In this document: piece after piece, positions 4,893 to 14,700 of the stretch | How positions within the stretch are numbered: position 1 is the first letter of the stretch | Layout of the letters: every line of letters begins with the position of its first letter | Source: Globobulimina sp. | Lineage: Eukaryota; Foraminifera; Rotaliida | Assembly (NCBI GenBank): GCA_003354225.1 | Contig: PIVH01000004.1 | Span: 1-15,923, forward strand | Direction: 5' to 3' | Length of the DNA: 15,923 nt | The notes under the pieces: generated by a model | What the model was told of the DNA's origin: nothing | The model's input: the letters and a program-made list of their open reading frames with translations, nothing else | The model's database searches: none | Made by a program: the position numbers and the translations under genes

Positions 4893-6095
4893 ATGAAATT
4901 ATTCAAAAAAAGAGATTTAACAAGAAAGCAACGTAGATTTATATCCAATATGAAAATAAAAGTAAATTCATTATATGGAAAAATGTCTGGACACATGGCT
5001 ACTTGGTTAACAGATGGAACTATTATTTCTAACACTATAGTTGGAAATATAGCAACAACAGTTACACAAACCGTTCCTAATATAAAATTAAGGAATGGAA
5101 ATAGATCTTATGCATGGAAATTACCACCAACTGAAACTTATTATGATAATACATTTACAAATGGTTATGTTGGTATTAACAATACAACTCCATCAGCTAA
5201 ACTACACGTTAATACAACATATCGTGAACCAATAAATGATAATTTCGATTGGGATACATTAGGTACTCCATATTATACAGAACAGATGGCAACTCCACGT
5301 AATAGAGCAAACAATAATACTTTTAATAATAACACCTTAAAAACAATAGATATGACTAATACAGTATGTAATCAAGAACATCAAAACGTAGAAAGTGCAG
5401 TAAAATATTTAACAGAAAAACGCACAGAAGCTTCTCCAGTTTTAGAAATCAATATTGAAAAATATAACAAACTTAAAGACGAAAACGCTGAACTAAAAGC
5501 TCAAGCAAAAGTAACTAAAGAACTTGCTGAAGCAAAACAAGATGTTATTCGTTATGAAGAATCATTTGACGGAGAAGATGCCGTTATATCATATACAGGT
5601 AAAGATAAAGCAGTACAATCATTAGTTGATACTAATACTAAAAGAGATCAAGAAATTAGAGATCTAAAACAACAACTTACAATATTAAATGAAAACGCTA
5701 GTACACAAGCAACAGATTATTTAAGAAGTCAAGGTAGATTCGAACAAAAAATAAAAGAATCTTATGAAGATAAATTTGAAAAAGATAATAAAAATTTAAT
5801 TTCAAAACATAAAAATACAGTAAAAGATTTAGAATATACAATTGATGACCTTAATGATAAAATACGTGAAGCAAATGATCGTAACATGATTTTGTCTGAT
5901 TCAAATAAAACTTATAGAAGTACACTTAATGCCATATTAGAGCGTTTAACTGGAAAAGCTCAAAAATGGTTCAAACGTAAATTTGATTTAAATGCTATAT
6001 TGGCTGCAACAAATCAATATAGAGTAACATCAAATAAAAAAGGTTATAACGATATGTATATAGCTCCACTTACAGGTCATCTGTATTTTGGATAA
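4893..6095 (+). CDS. Coiled-coil protein with tail-fibre-like motif
   Basis: This 400-residue protein has three parts. Residues 1-35 are very basic (MKLFKKRDLTRKQRRF). Residues 36-160 are rich in Thr, Asn and Gly and contain GYVGINNTTPSAKLHV (91-106), close to the GNVGIGTTxPxAKLxV motif common in phage tail-fibre and host-adhesion proteins of Bacteroidota and their phages. Residues about 185-345 form a long charged coiled coil, followed by a basic stretch (KWFKRKF) and a short aromatic C-terminus. The fibre motif and coiled coil suggest a trimeric fibre, spike or accessory virion protein, yet the gene lies on the early strand beside replication genes. Its arginine codons include about nine CGN, whereas the neighbouring operon uses almost only AGA, suggesting a different origin. 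A terminator follows at 6142. Function is uncertain; the coding call is secure. Confidence 0.6.
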   Translation: MKLFKKRDLTRKQRRFISNMKIKVNSLYGKMSGHMATWLTDGTIISNTIVGNIATTVTQTVPNIKLRNGNRSYAWKLPPTETYYDNTFTNGYVGINNTTPSAKLHVNTTYREPINDNFDWDTLGTPYYTEQMATPRNRANNNTFNNNTLKTIDMTNTVCNQEHQNVESAVKYLTEKRTEASPVLEINIEKYNKLKDENAELKAQAKVTKELAEAKQDVIRYEESFDGEDAVISYTGKDKAVQSLVDTNTKRDQEIRDLKQQLTILNENASTQATDYLRSQGRFEQKIKESYEDKFEKDNKNLISKHKNTVKDLEYTIDDLNDKIREANDRNMILSDSNKTYRSTLNAILERLTGKAQKWFKRKFDLNAILAATNQYRVTSNKKGYNDMYIAPLTGHLYFG

Positions 6096-6141
6096 AATAT
6101 AATTTAAGTATGATTAACTTAAATTAATTGTTGATAATAAT

Positions 6142-6167
6142 AAAGGGGCATCACAGCCCCTTTTTTT
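6142..6167 (+). terminator. Rho-independent terminator after the coiled-coil gene
   Basis: AAAGGGGC (6142-6149) and GCCCCTTT (6156-6163) form an 8-bp, GC-cored hairpin with an ATCACA loop, followed by a run of seven T from 6161. It lies between the stop at 6095 and the ATG at 6185 and should end the + strand transcript there, so the next gene may need its own promoter or readthrough. Confidence 0.88.
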
Positions 6168-6184
6168 ACTTAAAATATACAGAT

Positions 6185-6679
6185 ATGAAAACCTATAAAA
6201 TACCAAAAAATAAAAGATTCAAATCAAAATTCACAATTAAAATTGACTTTGAATGTAAAACAGATAAAAAAGCACGAAAAGAGTTAATTAAAGAAATAAC
6301 TAAGTTGCTAAATAAAAAGAGAGTAACCGTTAAAAAACAAGACGACTACTCAATGACTATAGTAACTCGTGTAAAAAGATTTTATTTCCCAGCTACTACA
6401 AATAGTATTAAAGGAGATTTAATGTATCATGCTAATACTAATCAGTATAACTTTTTTGTAGAAGCAGGTATTAATAGAGCAATTTATACCTGGAAACCAA
6501 AACATTATAAAATATATTATACTGAACGAAGAATTGAAGAACATGTAGTATATATTACTGCTAATTCTGAAGATGAAGCAAGAGATATGTTTTGGGAAGG
6601 AGAATATGAATACGGAGATCATGTAGATACATATGATATTGATCCAGAAGAAATAGTTAGCATAGAAGAAGATCGTTAA
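6185..6679 (+). CDS. Small protein with DpnD/PcfM-like C-terminal domain
   Basis: The start is placed at ATG 6185 because the open frame further upstream (from a TTG at 6128) runs through the terminator hairpin. The 164-residue protein has a strongly basic N-terminal half (KIPKNKRFKSKF, DKKARKELIKEITKLLNKKR) and an acidic C-terminal domain. That domain begins YYTERRIEEHVVYITANSED and continues EARDMFWEGEYEYG to the end. Its strand, Ala-x-Ser-Glu-(Asp/Glu)-Glu-Ala helix and acidic strand are the pattern of the DpnD/PcfM-like domain found in phage and mobile-element proteins, whose role is not well defined. The basic half could bind nucleic acid. The gene stands alone between two terminators and is the last on the + strand before the convergent late block. 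Confidence 0.6.
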   Translation: MKTYKIPKNKRFKSKFTIKIDFECKTDKKARKELIKEITKLLNKKRVTVKKQDDYSMTIVTRVKRFYFPATTNSIKGDLMYHANTNQYNFFVEAGINRAIYTWKPKHYKIYYTERRIEEHVVYITANSEDEARDMFWEGEYEYGDHVDTYDIDPEEIVSIEEDR

Positions 6680-6687
6680 TATATAAC

Positions 6688-6726
6688 AAAAAAGGCGTCT
6701 CATTTGAGATGCCTTTATTTTTTTTT
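6688..6726. terminator. Bidirectional terminator at the convergent junction
   Basis: AAAGGCGTCTC (6691-6701) pairs with GAGATGCCTTT (6706-6716) over 11 bp with one G-U pair and an ATTT loop. On the + strand it is followed by a T-rich run to about 6726; on the - strand the A run at 6688-6693 becomes the U run. It lies between the stop of the last + strand gene (6679) and that of the giant - strand gene (6753), so it can end transcripts from both sides. Confidence 0.88.
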
Positions 6727-6752
6727 AATTTACTTCGTTATCTACATTGCCT

Positions 6753-9700
6753 CTAATTGTCAAACCAATTAAGCTGTGATTCAATATTTATCCAACGTGA
6801 AGCCTGTTTTATCGGCGCCATAAATCCCAACGAATTAGTTAAGTATTTTGAAGCTTTCAATCTACCTTCCCAATCACCACCTTGGAATCTTGCACCTGCA
6901 GACTCATCATCAAATGGATTTACAACTAATGTAACAAGTTTGATTAAGTTTTCAATAACTGACATTGATGCTGCCGGAGATCTTAATATTCTAAATGTCT
7001 CTACTGGATTAACAAAAAATAGTAATTCAGATTTTAACCTTAATGCCTGATAAGCAAGCATTGAATAATACCATTTTGTTCTTTCATCATCAGCTTCACC
7101 TTTCTTTTGTAAGAATATACTACCTAGTATTATAGTTGTCATTAAGAAACCAACTTCACCTGCTGTCTTAATAAGATTAGCTCTTTCGAGTTGAGTTAAT
7201 TGATTATACTTACTTCCTTCAGAAAAACCTTGTTGCATGGTATTCCTCATTTTAAATAAGTCTTTAATTAAACTACCCATAAATCTAGCTGTAGTACGAT
7301 ATGTACCTTCATAATTGTATTCACCAAATTCATTATATTTGTATTGTCGTGTACCATCTTCTAATTTCCTAGAACTAGCATATCTACGTTTAATACCAGT
7401 TGGTATAAACTTTCTAAACATACCGCCCATTCTACCTAACGCCCATCGTTGAATAGCCATTCTACCCTCATCAGTATAGTCACCATGCATGTCAGCTAAT
7501 TTACGCTGTATTTTGAATGATATTATGTCTAATTCATGATCAGTAATTGCTACTCTATCGTCAATCTTTAATACACCATCTTCTGCATAGAATGCATCCA
7601 TTAGAGTCATATCCTTACCGTTATTCTTCTTAATAGTGTTACCTTCCTTATCCTTAGCTAAGATGTTGTCTAACATCGCCATAGCAGCTTTATGCTGCAT
7701 CATATGCTCACCAACATGGTTAGTAAAGAACAATGTATCAGTACGCATCATACGTTGAAAGAAGCCCTTTTTACGGAACTTTGGGGCACGTTTATAGTCG
7801 TCTAATATGTTTAGTCTCTCACCTATGAGATCTACCAAATTTGTGTACCTACGACGGCTTAAATCAGCTATTATTTCAGGTAAATGTACTTCATATTTAC
7901 GAGATGCTTTAAAGTAATTCTTTGGGGTATAAAATTCACCACCGTGTGCTTCAATGCGTTGCATTATTTCACCTAAACCGTAGTTAGCTATACCCTGAAC
8001 AGCGTTGAGACCTAATAGTACATATGCTGTATTAGCATTTAACATGTCTATTGCTTTCTCACTATTCACTTTCATACCAAATACATTAACATCAACACCT
8101 TCTGCTGTACGTTGACCGTAATATTCAGCTTTAAGCCAATCAGCGTAACGTAATGCTATTAATGATACTGCACCTTCTTTAGTTAATTCTCTTTTACGTA
8201 ATAATTTATTTGCATTTTTAAGTGGATTACCTTTAGTATCAGTAAATACTACTTTTCTAGTCTCTACTAAGTATTTAGATAATTCAACTTCTGATAATAT
8301 CTCATACTTGTACTTATAGTTAAGTGCAGATTGATACCTTTTATTAACAGCAGTTGCTATATCAAATGATTGATTTTTAATATCAAATACACCACTATAA
8401 TACATAGGTAAGAACATCTTAACTTTATCTAATTCATCTACTATTACTTCTTTCTCCCCAGTTTCTCCAACCTGTCCTCTATCTACATCATACTGATGTT
8501 TAGTAATATCCATACCTACAGCTTTCTCCATTATAGTAACAGGTTTCTGACCTTCTACTATTCTTTCGGTTATATCTTTTTCAATAGTTGGTATTTGATA
8601 ACTTAAACCATACCAGTTTAATCTATATTTCTGTGATAACCATGAGTCACTCTCTTCAATTGCAGCTAATGTGAAATTATAAAATTCTTTTCTAGGATCT
8701 TTTTCATCTATCTTATCAAATTTCTTCCATTCAGGATTTCTCCATTTTTCAATTGGTTCTCTATAATCCCAAGCATTTCTATAAACCCATTGATTGATTG
8801 CTTCAGCTGCTTCAACATTATCTTTAAGTACAAACACAATATTTTTAGGTCTTTTCTTAGCATCATTTGCAAATACACGTTCCATTTCAGCAGCAGTTAT
8901 CTTATCATTAGCATATAACTCATCCTTAATAAATGATTTACGAGCAGCTTTAAATTTCTTCTTATTTAATGGTACATTCTTATCTTTCCATGCTCTAATC
9001 TTACTTTCTTTTTGTAGATCAGATAATTTAATATCCTCATTAATTGATGTCTTATAATCAATGTACGTCTTAATCATTGTACTTTTAAAAGGATGTATTA
9101 TGGAACCAGTAGGTTTCTTAGTCTTTTCATCATGTTCCATCATAAAACTATATCTCTTTTCAGGAGATGAAAATAGTCTTTCAGGTACTACTTTCTCTAA
9201 AGCTTGTACTTTCTTATACATTTTATTGACAAATTCAATACCTTCTTTCCTAGCTTTCATGTTTTGTAAGCTAATAGCCTTGATCATTACTGATACAATA
9301 GGATCATTGATATCAGGTGCATTACCAACCCATCTCTCTAAGTATGTAATATCAAACTGAGCTTCTTTTAATTCAGCAATTAAATGTAATCTTGAATCAT
9401 TCTTAATCTTATTAGCATGTTCACCTAAAAACTTCTTCTTATAATCTTCTAAAGTACCACGAGTATCTTTATTCTCGTTTAACCATTCTTTTTCAGCTCT
9501 TATTTCAGCGTCTTTTGCAATTCTAGTATATATAGGATTCTCATCATTTAGTAAGAAATCAGCTAAGTACTCATAACCATAAGTCCTATATGCTCTCTTG
9601 ATCTCATTCTTCATGTCGATAATATCATTGATCGTCTCAAATGACATCTTATGTTCTTTCTTCAGTTTATCAAATCCTACTGTCTTTTTAATCTCTTCTT

Positions 9701-11738
9701 TAACTTCATCTATTAAATCAAATGCTGATATGTATTCAAACCATGTTTGTAACATCTTAGTACTAAATGCATTCTTATTACCATCATCATATTTCTCTTT
9801 AGCTGTTATGTATCTCTTGTATAGTTGACCTACTTGTCTCTCTGCTACCTTAACAAATCTAATTAACCCTTCAGCTATTCCAGGTTCTCCTTGTAATTCC
9901 TCTAATTCAGATTCTAACATAGTAACATAAGTAGATTCATTCTTCTGCTTATAAATACCTATCTTCTTCTGTAGTGTATCCTTAGCTCTAATTATGAGAT
10001 CACGCTTATCTGTATTAAGGTGTTTAATGTCATCAACTATATTATACCCTGACAATGCTTTCCTATTATATTCAGAAGCTACTTCACCTTTAAGTGTAGA
10101 TTGATCTTGAGTCATCATTTGATTAGCTAATTTTCTAACTGCTGATTTCTCAATACCAAGTAATATTTTTAATCTTCTAAAGAACCTAACTAACCATCGC
10201 TCCCAACGAGCCATGTCTTGTTCTTCCTTAAATATTTTATATGTTTCTTTACCTAATGCTTCAGATAGTATCTCTTTATCTAATCTACTATCTTCAATTT
10301 GCACTAACTCTGGATATGCATTTGTAACTCTAGTTTCTAATTCAGTACCTTGTAATTCTTTTAAACCAGCTCTAACTAATGGATTATCTAAACCACCAGC
10401 TAAATCTATCATTAAGTGCCCAAATTCGTGTCCTATGGTACTTTTGGTTAGTAGTACTGGATTAACTATCAATCTAGTACCACCTGCTTCTAAACGTCCT
10501 GTAATAGACATTGTAGGATCTTCTATAATTTCCTTAACATGTGGAAAATTCTCATGTAATTGATCTCTTAATTCTCGATATTCTAAATATGGAATAGGAT
10601 CATTACTGATTCCTCTTCTTTGATCAAAACTTAATTCATCAAATAAACTACCTTCATCTTTTAAAGGTTTTACTATTGGAGAAAAGATCTGTCTAATATC
10701 ATTTTCTTCCATAAATTCTATAGTCTCACCTTCAAATGTAGATATATAAGTTATATTACCTGAAGCTTCATCACCTTCTTTGACTTCTTTATTCTCTATA
10801 AATCCTTTTATTTTTCTTTCTATTTCTTCTTTAGGTAAAGAAATATTCCTACGTTCATAAGAAATAAAATCAGATATTTTACCTTTAAAATTTAATTCTG
10901 GAATATTTAAATTAACATCTCCTGCTTCTTTAAGTAAACTTCTAGCAGCATTTTCTAAATTAACTCTATGTGTTCTATTCGCTAATAAAGGTCTTCCTGT
11001 AGGAGTTTTATAATTTCTTAAATATCCATCAGGATCATATTCTACTAAAAATTCATTATTATTATAAGTAAATCGTATACCTGAATATTGTATTTTACCA
11101 GTATTTTTTATATTTTCTAGGTACTCAAAGAATGCATGAGTTCCACCAGCAGTCTGTATCTCTATTTCTTCTTCTACACTTGCTATATAAGAATCAATAT
11201 TTTCAGCTGTAATTAATGAATCATTAGTATTATTGTAATATAATTTACCATTTAAATTACTCAACCCATAACTTGAATCTTCATATGTAATTAATTTACT
11301 TACTTTATCAATAGGATCTTCTATAATAGGTTCAGTTATTTCAAAAGGAACTATTACTTTAATTCTAGTATTAGCTTTACTATCAGTTTGAAATTTGAAT
11401 GAACTAATATTAGCTTCAGGGTATCTATCACGTAATTCAGTAACTAATTTTTTAGCTTTATTTGGAGTAAATCCTTGTAATATTTTAGTTCTTTTACCAT
11501 TTTCATCAGTACGCCATCTTTCAATTAAATCTTCACTATTTTCAATAAACCATACATCAGGATTATTATTATCTGATAACTCATCACCTTTTTCTTTTTT
11601 ATAAATTTGAGCAATATCATACCTAGATGGTATTTCTTCACCATGTGAATCATATATATACAATGCATCTTCAGGACCGAATAGGTCTACCATTAACTTA
11701 TAATCAGGGTGATTTACGTTTGGACATTTTTTAGCCAT
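6753..11738 (-). CDS. Giant polyvalent virion protein with zincin metallopeptidase motif
   Basis: This 1661-residue late protein starts MAKKCPNVNHPDYKLMVDLFG, resembling the N-termini of giant proteins in crAss-like and related phages. The clearest domain is a zincin: TIGHEFGHLMIDLAGG with His437, Glu438 and His441, and a later KEILSEALG in which Glu489 or Glu493 could be the third zinc ligand. The middle (about 560-1000) is highly charged and helical. Near the C-terminus lies a hydrophobic segment, GFLMTTIILGSIFLQ (about 1530-1544), preceded by basic helices (FRKFIPTGIKRRYA), which suggests membrane contact. In crAss-like phages, giant proteins beside the RNA polymerase are thought to be packaged in the virion and ejected into the host; the peptidase may process such cargo or act on host proteins. 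The gene starts one base after the stop of the polymerase-like gene and ends TAG, four codons ahead of an in-frame TAA. Confidence 0.72.
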   Translation of the reverse strand: MAKKCPNVNHPDYKLMVDLFGPEDALYIYDSHGEEIPSRYDIAQIYKKEKGDELSDNNNPDVWFIENSEDLIERWRTDENGKRTKILQGFTPNKAKKLVTELRDRYPEANISSFKFQTDSKANTRIKVIVPFEITEPIIEDPIDKVSKLITYEDSSYGLSNLNGKLYYNNTNDSLITAENIDSYIASVEEEIEIQTAGGTHAFFEYLENIKNTGKIQYSGIRFTYNNNEFLVEYDPDGYLRNYKTPTGRPLLANRTHRVNLENAARSLLKEAGDVNLNIPELNFKGKISDFISYERRNISLPKEEIERKIKGFIENKEVKEGDEASGNITYISTFEGETIEFMEENDIRQIFSPIVKPLKDEGSLFDELSFDQRRGISNDPIPYLEYRELRDQLHENFPHVKEIIEDPTMSITGRLEAGGTRLIVNPVLLTKSTIGHEFGHLMIDLAGGLDNPLVRAGLKELQGTELETRVTNAYPELVQIEDSRLDKEILSEALGKETYKIFKEEQDMARWERWLVRFFRRLKILLGIEKSAVRKLANQMMTQDQSTLKGEVASEYNRKALSGYNIVDDIKHLNTDKRDLIIRAKDTLQKKIGIYKQKNESTYVTMLESELEELQGEPGIAEGLIRFVKVAERQVGQLYKRYITAKEKYDDGNKNAFSTKMLQTWFEYISAFDLIDEVKEEIKKTVGFDKLKKEHKMSFETINDIIDMKNEIKRAYRTYGYEYLADFLLNDENPIYTRIAKDAEIRAEKEWLNENKDTRGTLEDYKKKFLGEHANKIKNDSRLHLIAELKEAQFDITYLERWVGNAPDINDPIVSVMIKAISLQNMKARKEGIEFVNKMYKKVQALEKVVPERLFSSPEKRYSFMMEHDEKTKKPTGSIIHPFKSTMIKTYIDYKTSINEDIKLSDLQKESKIRAWKDKNVPLNKKKFKAARKSFIKDELYANDKITAAEMERVFANDAKKRPKNIVFVLKDNVEAAEAINQWVYRNAWDYREPIEKWRNPEWKKFDKIDEKDPRKEFYNFTLAAIEESDSWLSQKYRLNWYGLSYQIPTIEKDITERIVEGQKPVTIMEKAVGMDITKHQYDVDRGQVGETGEKEVIVDELDKVKMFLPMYYSGVFDIKNQSFDIATAVNKRYQSALNYKYKYEILSEVELSKYLVETRKVVFTDTKGNPLKNANKLLRKRELTKEGAVSLIALRYADWLKAEYYGQRTAEGVDVNVFGMKVNSEKAIDMLNANTAYVLLGLNAVQGIANYGLGEIMQRIEAHGGEFYTPKNYFKASRKYEVHLPEIIADLSRRRYTNLVDLIGERLNILDDYKRAPKFRKKGFFQRMMRTDTLFFTNHVGEHMMQHKAAMAMLDNILAKDKEGNTIKKNNGKDMTLMDAFYAEDGVLKIDDRVAITDHELDIISFKIQRKLADMHGDYTDEGRMAIQRWALGRMGGMFRKFIPTGIKRRYASSRKLEDGTRQYKYNEFGEYNYEGTYRTTARFMGSLIKDLFKMRNTMQQGFSEGSKYNQLTQLERANLIKTAGEVGFLMTTIILGSIFLQKKGEADDERTKWYYSMLAYQALRLKSELLFFVNPVETFRILRSPAASMSVIENLIKLVTLVVNPFDDESAGARFQGGDWEGRLKASKYLTNSLGFMAPIKQASRWINIESQLNWFDN
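10416..10430 (-). other. Zincin active-site motif HEFGH
   Basis: These codons read His-Glu-Phe-Gly-His on the - strand, residues 437-441 of the giant protein. In zincin peptidases both histidines bind zinc and the glutamate activates water. Both flanks are hydrophobic, as expected for the active-site helix. Confidence 0.75.
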
Positions 11739-11742
11739 ACTA
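11736..11742 (-). promoter_or_regulatory. Stop-T-ATG coupling junction of the giant genes
   Basis: On the - strand the polymerase-like gene ends TAG (11742-11740), one T follows, and the zincin gene starts ATG (11738-11736), giving TAGTATG. The spacing equals that of the three TAATATG junctions in the early operon. No Shine-Dalgarno sequence precedes the ATG. Confidence 0.6.
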
Positions 11743-14700
11743 TTTTCTATTTAATCCTATACAATGTTTATATTTCTTACTTAATTCTTCTCTATTCTGT
11801 TCAGTATTCTGAGTAACATCAACAACCATGCCACTATACTTAGGTATATCAAACATACTTGTTTGTGTAGCATCTGGTTTTATTTCTTGTAATATAGATT
11901 TCTCAGTAAATTCTTGCTCTAATTGTTCAAATTCAATATCTTTAACTTGAGATATATCTTGACCAATACTACTATTTATAAATGCATCAATTGCAATAAA
12001 CCCTAAATATTTATTACTACTGCCTATATTATGTAAGTTTTCAGGTAATAAATTAAGTCTAGTTTCTTCAGGTATATTAACTTTATTCTCTTCAAATACA
12101 GAATCTGAATAACCATATTCTTTAAATGTAGATCCTTTATGATAAAATCCTAATTTATTAGTTATAGTATATACAGGTTGTACATCTGTACCTTTAAGTA
12201 CATATCCTTGATATTTATATAATTGCATTTTACCAGCAGATTCCATTTTAACATATGGTCTAAACATTGGTTCACCACCAACTTCATTAGTCCAACCTGT
12301 TAGTAATTCAATTATCTTATTATCTTTGGATATCTTACCTTGAGCTTTATCCATCTTGAATATTGCTATTGCATTAGCATCATCTTGTGTTCTATCATCA
12401 CTTAATTTGATTCTATCTACTGTATTACCCCATAACACTTTAGGTACTATATTATCATTCTCCCAATTATGCTTATAAAAGTCATCTAAATAATTTAGTA
12501 ATGCATCAGTTCCTACTTCAGTATTATTCATAATCTTTAACTGTTCTATTATAAATTCATTATACCCTATATCTTTCATATAGGTTACAGGAACGTATTG
12601 AAAATATGAATAAATATTTCTTTTAAATCCTGATGATATAAATGAATTTATCATTAACTCTCTACCAAACTCTCTAACTTTAGGATTCTCATGAGTAAAT
12701 AAGTCACCCCATGAACTAGTATGATCATCTTTATCCCATTTCTCCTTAACCTGAGTATTATAAGATAATATCATGTCAGGCATATTCTCACTACTCTTTT
12801 CAAAATTAGGTTTTAATGACTTAATTAATCTGTAGTCTTTAATATCTGGAAATAAATTACCAAGTTTAATCTCATTCAATTTATTAGCAGTACTATTCTC
12901 ACCAAATATGAATTGCTCATATCCTTCTTGTGATAAGCCTAATCCCATAGTTTGATTAACAAAGAATCTAGATACTATGATTGAAAATAACTCATCTGCT
13001 ATATTATTAATAAGTACAGCATCAGCAGTATACTTCTTACCTAACTGTTCTAATATAACATCATGTACTCTTAAAAATGCTGTAGTTCCTGTTATAGTTT
13101 TATTTCTAAATACCTCATTAGCTAATCCTATACTATTATTAAATATTGTACCCAAAAATGTATTTTCAAATAACTTATTGAAATTATTAATCATACCATC
13201 AAACTTAACTTTATTAATTTTGTTAAGTATCGTTTTAATTTCTACTAAGTTTTTATATTTTGGAGTATCAAGTCTAGATACAGATACTGCTTCATTTAGA
13301 TAATATGCAGAACCGTTAATATTATTGAACTCATCTAATATTTGTAATTGTCTTTTATAAAATTCAGTATTGTGATCAGTCTTGTGATTAATATCTTTTC
13401 TAAGTCTTTCCTTATCCCATATCTTATCTTGTGATCTATCTTTAACCTTAGCTGTAGAATCATTATCAGTCATTCTATTCTGCCATCTCTTTTTAATTAT
13501 ATTCATTGGCTTACCTGATACATTCTTAACTTCACCTGCCTGTAATCTAGCTTCTTTAGTATAATCTTTAATTATAGGTTGTGATAAGAAATAGAATGTT
13601 TTCTCACCAACACCAGCTCTAATAAGTAAATTAACAATACTATGTGTATCTTTATTTACATTTAATTCATATATATATGAATCTTTAGCAATATCTAAGT
13701 GAGCATTAACTAAACCGTTTAACCAGTCAGTTATATATACAAATTCTTTACCTGTTTTTTCTTTATCAGTTTGTTTAGATAAATCAGTATACGCATTGAT
13801 AGGATCATTATGACCTATACCTAAATCTACATTAATACCAAGACCAACTAATTGACCCATGATATGATGTACATTACTAACTGCATATGAACTAATACCA
13901 TCACTACCACCTAAGTATTCAGATTTAACACTTGATTGGTATCTAGGAGATAATTCATATCCTGCCCATGTGTGCTGCTTATCTCTAGCTTCTAACTTTC
14001 TAACATCATCAACGATTGTATTTCTAAGTAAGTCAGTAGCTGTATCTAAAGGAGTAAGTATTGATATAAAGTGTTTTTCGTCTTCGAGTATAGCAAAATA
14101 AGAATCTAATAATCTATTCTCTAATGCTTTCTTCTCTGTCTTATTATCTTCTGTGTACTCAATTTTTGTAGATGTTTCCTGATTAGTTTCGTAATTATAT
14201 CTTGCTAAATATAATTTATCAATATCAAAGTCAAAACCTGCTAATGTAACAGCTTCTGCTGGTAATATAATAGTATCTGCTGCCTGCTCAGGTAGTACAT
14301 CTTTAACTTCTATAGTAAATACTGAACTTTGTCCTGACGTAGGAATACGATAACCTATTATTTTAGGTCTCATTTCTTGTATAAACTTTCTCTTCTCACC
14401 CCATGTAAGATTTGCATAATCAGGTATTATATTTTTAAATAAATTGATTGATACAATCGTTTCCATAGGTAATGTCTTAGTACCATCTTTACTAGGTCTC
14501 AAGAACTTAAGTTTATTATCTATACCAAAGTTTGTCATTTGAATAAACGCATTACCTGGTAAATTCAAGTCAATAGTCTCTTTAGTAATTAATGATATTA
14601 ATCTATTTTCAATTTCTTTTCTGTTAGGTAACGCATCTGAGTGCATGTAAGGCTTATCTGTAGTCTCATCAATGCTTAATGCATTTAATGCATTATCAGT

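Noticed and set aside
6128-6184. Upstream in-frame extension of the 164-residue gene to a TTG at 6128
   Set aside because: The extension would be encoded by the terminator hairpin and its T run (6142-6167); ATG 6185 gives a normal basic N-terminus.
7690-7730. Second metallopeptidase-like site (HVGEHMMQH) in the giant protein
   Set aside because: The spacing is not HExxH, and no hydrophobic active-site helix or third ligand pattern is evident.
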